Assembly (NCBI RefSeq): GCF_003408705.1
Contig: NZ_QAYL01000001.1
Span: forward strand, 186,001 to 250,000
DNA from: Mycobacterium uberis
GTDB taxonomy: Bacteria > Actinomycetota > Actinomycetes > Mycobacteriales > Mycobacteriaceae
Reading direction: 5' to 3'
Length of the DNA: 64,000 bases
Of the stretch, positions 49,245 through 58,100 are shown one piece after another. The position numbers and the translations under genes are program-made. Position 1 is the first letter of the stretch. Each line of letters opens with the position of its first letter. The notes beneath the pieces were generated by a model that saw only the letters and a list, made by a program, of their open reading frames with translations, ran no database searches and had not been told where the DNA came from.

Positions 49245-49988
49245 TCAGTGCCCGAATGGGTCCATGGGTTGTGCGAAGTGTGTTCGAACCGGTTCGGAAT
49301 AACCGACTACCTGCACGTCAAGCTTGATTTCCTCGTGATAACCAAGGCCGAATCGGACCACGTACTGCTTATAGAGGATCACCCGGGGAGCGGCGGCTAA
49401 GGCCGCTTGCATAGCTGCGGCATTACCAATCGCGATGATCGTGTAAGGCGGACTATAAGTACGCCCGTTGAGCAGCAAAGTGTTTCCGACGCAGCGTGCT
49501 ACCGAGGTTGTGATAACGCGTTGATCTTGCATCTGAATCGCTTCCGCGCCGGCACTCCATACAGCGTTCATCACGGCCTGGATGTCCTGCTGGTGCACTA
49601 CCAAATCATCAGGTGACGCGTCACGTGGGAAATGACCGTTGGCGTCACGCTGCGCGTCCTCAAGGGTGACCACTAGACCAGGTCCGTGCACAGGGTCCAT
49701 ATCCGGTTCCCCGACCAACTCACCCGACTGTCGCAGTACCGTTGCCAACGCGGCATCAGAGAACCGGTTGTGTGTTGTGTCGATCTTGCTGGTCATTGCA
49801 TCCCGTTCATTGCTTAGATGGCTCACCGACGACTGTGCTGCACGGACCAGATTCACCAGACGCGGGGCATCACTGCGGCGGATCTCGGTGCCGCCAGAAA
49901 CTCCGTGTGTCGTGGCTAGTAGTAACCCGGCTAACACGTTGACCAAAGGAACACTTAAACACCACGGTGAACAGCGCTTATGAATCAT
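49245..49988 (-). CDS. DUF881 membrane-anchored protein (Rv0012)
   Basis: Extracytoplasmic DUF881 protein found next to division genes in actinobacteria; function unknown. An N-terminal signal-anchor (LSVPLVNVLAGLLLATTHG) is followed by a helical region (SVSHLSNERDAM). The globular domain contains GPGLVVTLEDA and VWSAGAEAIQMQDQRVITTS, then TLLLNGRTYSPPYTIIAIG. The ATG at 49988 has GGAGGG about six bases upstream. 247 residues against ~262 in M. tuberculosis. It lies between trpG (same strand) and crgA (divergent). Confidence 0.9.
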   Translation of the reverse strand: MIHKRCSPWCLSVPLVNVLAGLLLATTHGVSGGTEIRRSDAPRLVNLVRAAQSSVSHLSNERDAMTSKIDTTHNRFSDAALATVLRQSGELVGEPDMDPVHGPGLVVTLEDAQRDANGHFPRDASPDDLVVHQQDIQAVMNAVWSAGAEAIQMQDQRVITTSVARCVGNTLLLNGRTYSPPYTIIAIGNAAAMQAALAAAPRVILYKQYVVRFGLGYHEEIKLDVQVVGYSEPVRTHFAQPMDPFGH

Positions 49989-50146
49989 TGGCCCTCCGTT
50001 TTTTGATCATGATGTCAGGCGAGTTTGACTCATAGCCAAATTATGCGTCAGAGTTGCCGCCGTTATCGTTGCATTCGTCCCGTTAACTGTGTTGTCTAGG
50101 TAATCTCGAACAACTCAAGTATCTACGAGGTAACCCCGAGGTAAAG

Positions 50147-50428
50147 ATGCCTAAATCCAAGATCCGCAAGAAAAACAACTTCACCGTTAACTCAGTTAGT
50201 CGCACACCGATCAAAGTAAAAGTCGGACCGTCCAGTGTGTGGTTCGTTACATTGTTCGTCTGTCTGATGCTAACCGGCCTCGTCTGGTTGATGGTGTTTC
50301 AGTTGGCCGCGTTAGGAACCCAGGCCCCAATAGCGCTTCACTGGATGGCTCAACTCGGCCCATGGAACTATGCAATCGCGTTTGCATTCATGATCACCGG
50401 TTTGCTGCTCACGATGCGTTGGCACTAG
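50147..50428 (+). CDS. crgA: Cell division protein CrgA
   Basis: 93-residue divisome protein that recruits FtsI and other factors to the septum. A basic N-terminus ([16 protein letters not shown]) is followed by two membrane helices ([20 protein letters not shown] and [15 protein letters not shown]). A Shine-Dalgarno GAGGTAA precedes the ATG directly. It is followed by a short palindrome and DnaA-box-like cluster, then Rv0010c on the same strand. Confidence 0.96.
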   Translation: MPKSKIRKKNNFTVNSVSRTPIKVKVGPSSVWFVTLFVCLMLTGLVWLMVFQLAALGTQAPIALHWMAQLGPWNYAIAFAFMITGLLLTMRWH

Positions 50429-50500
50429 CAGAACCTGCGAACGTGACGAATTCGCCTTGCCGTCAATCTTTGACTGAACCAGTAACTTTCTGGTGCCTCA

Positions 50501-50548
50501 ATCACACGCGTGTGATTTATCCCCACTGTTGATAACGCTTGTGGATAA
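50501..50548. promoter_or_regulatory. 16-base palindrome plus three DnaA-box-like 9-mers
   Basis: ATCACACGCGTGTGAT (50501-50516) is a perfect palindrome. Directly after it come TTATCCCCA (50517-50525, + strand, one mismatch to TTATCCACA), TTATCAACA on the minus strand (50527-50535, one mismatch) and an exact TTATCCACA on the minus strand (50540-50548). Three boxes in 32 bases upstream of Rv0010c suggest a DnaA-binding cluster outside oriC. The palindrome may instead act as a weak terminator of crgA. Confidence 0.55.
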
Positions 50549-50582
50549 CTGCATCAGCAATGGCGGAAGGGTTAAATAGCGC

Positions 50583-51008
50583 ATGCAACAAACAGTATGG
50601 GGACCGCGCATGGTGGGAATCGCTAGTTGTGGCGGCGTCGGTGTTATGATGGCTATCACGTGTGTGACATTGGTTACAGATGAACCGGGGCGCGTATTAA
50701 CCGGGATTGCCGCATTAGGTCTGATTTTGTTTGCGGGCGTGTCGTTGCGTGCGCGCGTGAAGCTGGCGATCACCCCCGACGGTTTAACGATCCGGGGCTG
50801 GTTTCGGACGCAGTCGTTCAAGCCAGCCGACATTACAACTATCCGGATTACCGAGTTCCGTCGGTTTGGCCGCAAAGTGCGATTACTCGAAATTGAAACT
50901 GCTAACAGTGATCTGGTTATCTTATCCCATTGGGATCTCGGGACCGAACCGCTGGAGGTGCTCGACGCACTCACCGCTGCTGGCTATACTGGCCGGAAAA
51001 GACGATAA
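50583..51008 (+). CDS. PH-domain membrane protein (Rv0010c homologue)
   Basis: 141-residue protein with two membrane helices at the N-terminus (GIASCGGVGVMMAITCVTLV; LTGIAALGLILFAGVSL) and a bacterial PH-like domain (LAITPDGLTIRGWFRTQSFK ... FRRFGRKVRLLEIETANSDL). Function unknown. The ATG at 50583 has GGAAGG about 14 bases upstream. Its neighbours (crgA on one side, ppiA/cwsA on the other) are those of M. tuberculosis. Confidence 0.9.
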   Translation: MQQTVWGPRMVGIASCGGVGVMMAITCVTLVTDEPGRVLTGIAALGLILFAGVSLRARVKLAITPDGLTIRGWFRTQSFKPADITTIRITEFRRFGRKVRLLEIETANSDLVILSHWDLGTEPLEVLDALTAAGYTGRKRR

Positions 51009-51027
51009 ACGATGCGCAGTGCTCAAA

Positions 51028-51560
51028 ATGGTGATCCACTCGATCACAGTCTAACCGATAGGTCAGTTGTTGCCATCGGTGGCCGTGATCAAAATCATGT
51101 TGACAAGCCGTGGCTAGTCAGGATTGGTTGTTTCATCAAAGATCGTGTACCACCAATTCAGGTGGCGAAGTCTCAACAAAGGTGATGAGAAACTAGGAAT
51201 CGTTGATGTCCGGACTTGCATTGGTCTTCACCAATTTGTCAATCTGGAACTTAAAGTGCAATTCGTTAACGAACTTACAGCTTGGACTTCGACAATCTGT
51301 CCAGATCGTATCTCTATGAATCATAAATCCTTAGATCACCTGATGGAAAACAATCCTATCGCAGAACCGTCTGGAAAGACTATCTGGTACAGATTACATT
51401 GAGTACCCCTTGATACCCTATATCAGTCCGGCCGAGTTAGTGACAGTCTTGGGCGTGCGGTTTCTAAACAAGGCGACTTTAATATCACAATAATTAGTGT
51501 ACAGCGCGAAAGTGGCGATCTGAATAGTGTGGTTTGTCACGAAACCACAATGTGCGACTA
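51028..51560 (-). pseudogene. ppiA: Relic of peptidyl-prolyl cis-trans isomerase PpiA (cyclophilin)
   Basis: The whole cyclophilin can be followed on the minus strand with many stops: IATFALYTNYCDIKVALFRN then TPKTVTNSAGLI (51530-51430; live form ATLHTNRGDIKIALFGNHAPKTVANFVGLA), RIVFHQVI-stop-GFMIHRDT (FHRVIQGFMIQGGD), CKFVNELHFKFQIDKLV (KFADEFHPELQF), NASPDINDS-stop-FLIT (NAGPGTNGSQFFIT), HLNWWYTIFDETTNPD (HLNRRHTIFGEV), and ATDGNN-stop-PIG-stop-TVIEWIT at the end. Substrate-site residues and the frame are lost. As I recall, ppiA is intact in M. leprae and M. tuberculosis, so this is a lineage-specific loss. Confidence 0.93.
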
Positions 51561-51719
51561 AGGAATCTCCGCCAGCCCGCTCGTATCTGGTGTCGTTCGT
51601 ATAGATGTTGGACGATCAAAACATGTTAAGCCTGGTGTACCCGCACTATGCCCGTAGGCATGCTGATAGTGGCAAACTGTGAAATCATACTACTTGCAAG
51701 AAACAGGGAAAGGTGGCAA

Positions 51720-52148
51720 ATGAGCGTACAAACGGAAACTCGGTTAACCCCTCGGCAACGACTAACTCGGGGCCTGACTTACTCGGTATTGGGACCAGTG
51801 GACGTTACACGGGGCGTTGTTGGACTTGGTATCCGTTCTGCGCGATCGACCGCATCGGTGTTGCGTCGCCATTATCGGCAGAGCGGACCAGCTTCCGAAT
51901 TTGCTGCTACCCAGGAAACAATCGCTCAGGAGCTGGCGGCCGCGCAGGAAGTAGTCGCAAGCCTGTCGCAGCGCCTGCGACAGGCACGCCGATCACAATG
52001 CCGCCACGCAAAGCGTTCGTGGATCATCGCTGGAATCAGCATGGTAGTCCTGGTTGGCGGCGCAATGATTTTTAGCATTTTCCGGCATTCATCGCGACCG
52101 GAGCCGTCACCTCGTCCACCCAGTGTTGATGTGCAACCGCGTCCATAA
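51720..52148 (+). CDS. cwsA: Cell-wall synthesis protein CwsA
   Basis: Membrane protein (Rv0008c family) that interacts with CrgA and Wag31/DivIVA at the pole. 142 residues from the ATG at 51720 (MSVQTETRLTPRQ), which has GGAAAGGTGG just upstream; the 24 codons open earlier are not conserved. The N-terminus is amphipathic with GLTYSVLGPVDVTRGVV. A helical segment AQETIAQELAAAQEVVASL follows, then a membrane helix (SWIIAGISMVVLVGGAMIF) and a short Pro-rich tail ending VDVQPRP, all as in M. tuberculosis. Confidence 0.94.
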   Translation: MSVQTETRLTPRQRLTRGLTYSVLGPVDVTRGVVGLGIRSARSTASVLRRHYRQSGPASEFAATQETIAQELAAAQEVVASLSQRLRQARRSQCRHAKRSWIIAGISMVVLVGGAMIFSIFRHSSRPEPSPRPPSVDVQPRP

Positions 52149-52559
52149 GCGGACTCCTGAAATTTGTGTTGCATAAGGTGAATTACGCCGTAAGTCAACA
52201 GTTTGACTATAATCAAATTGTGACCGAGGTACGATCAAGTCATAAACAGTTAAGAACCGGTATAATGAAACTGTGTCTTTATTTTTTATGGCATATATGC
52301 AATACTGGTCAGGAATTGCTCGGAGTCTGCTGAACTCAACCAAGAGGTGTGTCACATTCTTTCGTAGGTGAATGGAGTAACGCTGGTAAGCTTGATAACT
52401 TTTGGAAGATTGAGAATAAATTTGGATTACCGAGAAAGCTATCCATGATGTTGAAATTGTAATTAAAAGTTCTAGAATTTGCCTAAGTAATCTAACTTTG
52501 GTTCTCCACTCGTTAATATATGACCCTACAGAAAAGCCTAATCTACGCGTCGAAGTCAT
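52107..52559 (-). CDS. Orphan 150-residue ORF in AT-rich DNA (unrecognised)
   Basis: The minus-strand frame starts at ATG 52559, with AGGAG 12 bases upstream, and runs into the 3' end of cwsA (42-base convergent overlap). In DNA this AT-rich a stop is expected about every 14-15 codons, so 150 open codons is notable. The composition is basic and aromatic (Tyr, Arg, Ser), with one hydrophobic stretch (LLITISTSWIAFSVIQIY) and GFSVGSYINEWRTKVRLLRQ at the start. I recognise no family, and no counterpart lies here in M. tuberculosis as I recall. It could be a chance frame; coding status is unproven. Confidence 0.3.
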   Translation of the reverse strand: MTSTRRLGFSVGSYINEWRTKVRLLRQILELLITISTSWIAFSVIQIYSQSSKSYQAYQRYSIHLRKNVTHLLVEFSRLRAIPDQYCIYAIKNKDTVSLYRFLTVYDLIVPRSQFDYSQTVDLRRNSPYATQISGVRLWTRLHINTGWTR

Positions 52560-53717
52560 TTATTTTATTGACTCCTAAGAGAAGATCTTTATGTTTGTCT
52601 TTTTGTAGCTTTAATCATGATTGTAATTAAAGACAAATATGTCCATGTTCTCTCGGTAACTAGTTGCAACGTTACGATGAGCTGGTCTAAGAAATTGTTT
52701 TCGTCTGAAAACAGATAAAGAATCTCAAAATAATAACCAGCTATCACTAGTTTTGGTCAAGAGTGGAACAAACCTAATTTTCTATTCTCTTCGATTTCTT
52801 CTCGACACAGATTTTTGATTCCCTAATTTTTTATCCTAGCATTCACTGCATTTCTTATCTATCAGAATAATTTGGAGTAGTGCGATTGCATTTAGGGAAA
52901 TTTTTTCGGGTTGAACATGTTTCAGAAACCTGTTCTGCGGCGCGTATATAGTTCATGTACATTACGAAGTCGCTGCACTGTGGTTCATTTCTTCGACCAT
53001 AGTTATCCACAAGTACTTCTTCTAGTTCCTTTGATAACAAGTGTATTATGTACTTCATGTTACAACGCTGACTAAACTAACAGTTCTGAATCAGGAATTT
53101 GTTTTACAGCCGAATTCAAAATGCTTACTAAAACATACTGGTTTGATCGTAAGTTTGTACGTTCTCATAATTACAGTTGATTGTGATCAACAACAGTACT
53201 AGTATGGGCGCGAATTTTTACAATCTCACCTGATACAAGTATCACAGATCACGAGAAATTAATGAAATTACAAGATATTTTATATTGTGTTGTCGGTAAT
53301 CGTAACGTACGAGTCTATACTTAATAAAGTTTGTCGCATGTTTGTTGTTGCCTGATGAACTAGACAGCTTTGGTGTTTCTGAATTCGACAAGATATTACG
53401 AATATAAAATATCAGTAATAGTCGAAAGTGGTCAGCACTGTATAGCTATTCTTGAAAATAGTGATGTACGACTTCAAAATTATATGAACTGAAAAATTTT
53501 ATTACGTTTCTGATAATCTATGTTGGAACGAATATCAAAGTGTTATAAAATATAATTATATACAAGTACGAGAACATACCACCAAACTGCTACGGATATC
53601 TGTACAGTTCAAAAATAGAAGCATTCAAGATAATTACAAACACCTTTTAACTGTGATCGTGGTCAACCAACGATACCACGACCAGGAGACTAGTGTCCGA
53701 CTTCCGGCTTTGATTTG
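52560..53717. other. AT-rich gene-free island
   Basis: About 1.2 kb with very low G+C for a mycobacterium (17 of 60 bases at 53401-53460). There are no convincing genes; the only open frame over 60 codons (52855-53058, minus) lacks features. It contains one exact DnaA-box-type TTATCCACA at 53003-53011 and many A/T runs. Confidence 0.7.
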
Positions 53718-53790
53718 TGGAGCCTAGGGGAATCGAACCCCTGACATCTGCCTTGCAAAGGCAGTGCTCTACCAACTGAGCTAAGGCCCC
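53718..53790 (-). tRNA. alaT: tRNA-Ala (TGC anticodon)
   Basis: 73-nt tRNA. Acceptor GGGGCCT pairs with AGGCTCC (one G-T pair) plus discriminator A; D-arm TAGCTCAGTTGGTAGAGC; anticodon arm CTGCCTTTGCAAGGCAG with TGC; T-arm CAGGGGTTCGATTCCCCT. CCA is not encoded. It is paired with tRNA-Ile upstream of gyrA's neighbour Rv0007, as in other mycobacteria. Confidence 0.97.
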
Positions 53791-53929
53791 TCCTCATGTT
53801 CAGGCATATCAACTGCCGCCACATACCAGACTTCAACATTGTGTCGTGACCACACCACTATTGCTACAATAGCGATCAAGACCAACGACAACGCGAAGCT
53901 GACACAACATCCTGACGTGCACATAATTG

Positions 53930-54003
53930 TGGGCCTAGGAGGACTCGAACCTCCGACCTCTTCGTTATCAGCGAAGTGCTCTAACCACCTGAGCTATAGG
54001 CCC
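53930..54003 (-). tRNA. ileT: tRNA-Ile (GAT anticodon)
   Basis: 74-nt tRNA. A seven-pair acceptor GGGCCTA/TAGGCCC plus discriminator A; D-arm TAGCTCAGGTGGTTAGAGC; anticodon arm CTTCGCTGATAACGAAG with GAT; T-arm with GGTTCGAGTCC. CCA is not encoded. It lies 140 bases from tRNA-Ala on the same strand. Confidence 0.97.
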
Positions 54004-54087
54004 CTACTCATATACGATCGACCGATGAGATTACCGCAATGCACGCATCACCTCCAAAAACGGGCATCAGGCCAAAAGCTCTACCGT

Positions 54088-54999
54088 CTAGTCCAAATCT
54101 GCGAGGGTGACTTCGATACCGCCAACCAGATCGGTGATCAGATTGTAGACGAATGTAGCGATAGTTCCCATAGCAGTCATCAACACGATGTTAGCCAGGC
54201 CGATCAAGATAGCGCCACCGAAGATGGTACTGCTAGAAACAAGTTCTCCACTGTTGCTGTTGGTGCTGTTGAGTAGATCGCCAACATTACTGTTAAGCTT
54301 GACCCATACCCCCATACCTCCGAGCACTAAGTAAAGGAACGCTACTGCGATCATCCATACAAAAAACAACGCGACTGAAAGTAACAAAGACACCTTCAAC
54401 GTACTCCACGGATCGATCCGTCGAATCTGCATGCTAGCTCGTACCGGACCACGGCTTCGGCGCGATGTTTGTACTTGGGCTTCATTGGTTTTTCGGACTT
54501 CGGCGATCACTGAACGGACTGCTCCTGGAACTCCCGAACTACTATCAGACGTAGGTCTGTACATTTTGGACCGGGGAAGTGATCTGGACAAATCGGGTAA
54601 TTCACTGGTGTAAGTTTCAGCAGGTGTACTCTCGTTGCGTGTCAGAACAGGATCTAATTCCTGTGTCGAGTAATTTTTTTCAGACAGCTTAACACCCATT
54701 GGCGGTTCAGCCGTGCCAGTGATAAAGTGATTCAAACGTACTTCTGCGTTCGCTATATGACTAAGCAGTTGCGCATCGGCATATGATTCTGATGTACGAT
54801 GACTGGAGTGAGAAACTCGGGCGGTTCCGCGCTGCCAAGGTGGTGAGTCATTATGCTCCTGGTCACGATTCGCTTGGAGGTTCCCCTGTGGCTCTGTCGG
54901 CGTGAATGTTGCGCGGTGTAAGCCGGTTCGCTTGACTGAACTATCTTTGATCAGATTGTCGTTCTGGTTGAGGGCTTTCCACTCATTTGATGACGTCAC
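54088..54999 (-). CDS. DUF3566 membrane protein (Rv0007 homologue)
   Basis: 303 residues, start GTG 54999 with AAGGAG five bases upstream. The N-terminal ~190 residues are polar and poorly conserved. The C-terminal DUF3566 domain has two membrane helices: [20 protein letters not shown] and [20 protein letters not shown], ending with [19 protein letters not shown]. Encoded directly downstream of gyrA (102 bases) on the same strand, as in M. tuberculosis. Function unknown; the homologue is an envelope-associated protein. Confidence 0.92.
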   Translation of the reverse strand: MTSSNEWKALNQNDNLIKDSSVKRTGLHRATFTPTEPQGNLQANRDQEHNDSPPWQRGTARVSHSSHRTSESYADAQLLSHIANAEVRLNHFITGTAEPPMGVKLSEKNYSTQELDPVLTRNESTPAETYTSELPDLSRSLPRSKMYRPTSDSSSGVPGAVRSVIAEVRKTNEAQVQTSRRSRGPVRASMQIRRIDPWSTLKVSLLLSVALFFVWMIAVAFLYLVLGGMGVWVKLNSNVGDLLNSTNSNSGELVSSSTIFGGAILIGLANIVLMTAMGTIATFVYNLITDLVGGIEVTLADLD

Positions 55000-55101
55000 T
55001 CTGACTCCTTAACATTGCTGCCTTGGCCGCCCGGGCAATGGCAGTAGCATTATGTCTAGTCAGATTAAGCATTGCTATAGCCTCCAAAAAAATTAGATGC
55101 T

Positions 55102-58100
55102 CTATTCCTCAACATTATCACCATCCTCAATATTGTCACCGGTGCTTTCTTCAGCATTGCGCGCAATAGCTAACAATGTGTCACCTTCACCCAAATTCAT
55201 CAATCGAACACCCTTAGTTTGGCGTCCTGCTTGCCGGACTTGGCGTGCTGTTGTACGAATAACTCCTCCCCCAGAAGTGATCGCGTACAGTTCACTATCT
55301 TCATCTACAACGACGGCACCGACCAAACTTCCACGTCGGCGATCGTACATGACAGTAAGGACACCTTTCCCACCACGACCCTGTACTGGATATTCTTCGA
55401 TCGCGGTGCGTTTGGCATAGCCTCCGGACGTTGCGATAAGCAGGTAGGTATTTGCACGAACCACATTCAACGACAACAACCGATCGTCGGCATTAAACCG
55501 CATACCCTGGACACCGGAGGTGGCCCGTCCCATTGGACGCAACGCTTCGTCAGTAGCCGAAAATCTGATAGACTGGCCGTTAGCTGATACCAGTAGCAGG
55601 TCATCATCTGCCGCGCACAATACCGCACCGACCAGTTCATCGTTATTTCGCAGATTAATCGCCACGATCCCACCTGAACGGTTGGAATCGAAATCAGTCA
55701 ATTTGGATTTTTTAACCAAACCGTTGTGCGTGGCGAGTACCAAGTATGGAGCGTCTTCATAACCACGGATCTGAATAATTTGGGCAATGCGCTCCTCGGG
55801 TTGGAACGCAAACAAATTAGCCACGTGCTGGCCACGTGCTGTCCGAGAGGCCTCCGGCAACTCGTAGGCTTTAGCTCGGTAAACCCGACCTTGAGTAGTA
55901 AAAAATAGGATCCAATCGTGGGTTGAACACACGAAAAAATGTCGGACAATATCGTCTTGTTTTAGTCCGGCGCCTTGAACACCTTTCCCCCCGCGTTTTT
56001 GGCTGCGGTAAAGATCAGTCTTAGTGCGTTTGGCATATCCAGTTTCAGTGATAGTGATAACGACATTTTCACAAGCGATTAAATCTTCATCGTTAACATC
56101 GCCGTCAGTTGCGATAATTCGGGTACGACGGTTATCGCCGTACTTTTCTGCGATCTCGGTCAATTCGTCGCGTACAATGCCGCGCTGTCGTTCTGGTTTG
56201 GCCAAGATGTCTTTCAGGTCAGCGATCTCAGCTTCAATTCTAGCCAGGTCATCGATAATACGTTGACGTTCCAACGCTGCCAGACGTCGAAGCTGCATGT
56301 CTAAAATAGCCTGAGCTTGGATGTCATCGATGTCGAGTAATTCAATCAATCCAATCCGGGCGATATCCACAGTTCGTGATGCCCGAATTAACGCAATTAC
56401 TTCATTCAATGTGTCCAGTGCTTTGACTAATCCACGCAAAACGTGGGCCCGTTCGTTAGCTTTGCGTAGTCGATAAGTCGTACGCCGGATGATGACGTCT
56501 AATTGGTGCTCAACATAATAACGGATCATCTGGTCTAACCGCAATGTGCGTGGCACGCCATTGACGATCGATAGCATATTGGCACCAAAGCTAGTTTGCA
56601 ATTGAGTATGCTTGTAGAGGTTGTTTAACACAACCTTAGCTACCGCATCGCGCTTGATTTCGACGACGATACGCACACCTACTCGATCGCTGCCTTGGTC
56701 TTCAACGTTGGAGATACCAATGAGCCGGCCATCGCGGACCTGTTCAGCGATTGAGGTGATAAAATTATCATGGTTGACTTGATATGGCAGTTCAGTGATG
56801 ACTAACGATGTTCGACCACGCGAATCTTCTTCCACCTCAGCGACTCCACGCATTCGGATGGAACCGCGGCCGGCTTTATAGGCATCGACGATACCTTGAG
56901 ATCCGACGATCAATCCAGCGGTGGGGAAATCGGGACCCTTGATCCGCTCCATGACGGCAGCTAACGTTGTTTCTTCATCAGCATCGTGGTGTTCCAGACA
57001 CCAAGATGTAGCATCAACAAGCTCACGTAAATTATGTGGCGGAATATTAGTTGCCATACCGACTGCAATACCGCCAGAACCGTTAGCTAATAGGTTGGGA
57101 AACCTACTTGGTAGTACAGTCGGTTCCTGTACTCTGCCGTCATAATTAGGCATGAAATCGACTGTTTCCTCGTCGATTTCGCGTAACATTTCCATCGCTA
57201 ACGGAGTAAGCCGAGCTTCAGTGTTGTGGCTGATAAATCCGTTAGTTAAAAATGCGTGATCCTCGGTATCTACGCGTAAGCTATACACAGGCTGCACACC
57301 AGCGTCAGTTACCGAAGTTACGTGCGCATAGTAAAAGCGGCCATCAGTAAGGTCGGTCACGATGGCATGTACATCAGGATCTACGATGTGCGATAAAATT
57401 TCAGTGCTGTTCGTATGCCAGCGCTGGATATGGTTGATACCACGTTGGTTGAACCACTTTTTGTCAACCCAATGATTGCTAACACAATGTTTACGAATAA
57501 AATTGGCCAAACCTGGTACATGATCGGTGTCTATACCGGTATGAGGAGGCATGGAATCCAAAATTTTAATGAGTTTAGTTTGCTTAGTACCGCCAAAACC
57601 GACTTGGGTAGCAAACATTTCGACTTGGGTACGATTAGTGATGATGATTTCGCACTCACCGTTCGTATGACGGTAACGTTCAGACACAACCCCGAACTCA
57701 AGTAACATTTGCTGAACATCAATGCTTAACTGCTTACTACACGTTGAGTAAGAAATCTGAACTGTATCACACGGTAATTTAAAACATGATCCGTCACTTT
57801 CAAACAATGCTTGAAGAAAAACTCGTTTAATGGCTGCGGAAGAGTACCACAACCAATCGGGAACCAACTTGTCCGCAAACTGTTGTCCGTACAAGTCATT
57901 AGATTCTGTCTTCTTAGATTCAATAATACTATGAATGTCGAACTTGAGTTGTTTCGATCTCGAAGCGTTGGTCCAAGATAATATATGATGCTGACCACAC
58001 AAAACCACATCATACTCATTAACGATTATGATAAAACAACCATAATCGAGATTATTGAATTCAACATAAAACTCAGATACTAAACTTTCTCTGATAGCAG

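Noticed and set aside
50501..50516. Palindrome as a CRP (cAMP receptor protein) site
   Set aside because: CRP sites read TGTGA-N6-TCACA; here the half-sites are in the opposite orientation (TCACA...TGTGA).
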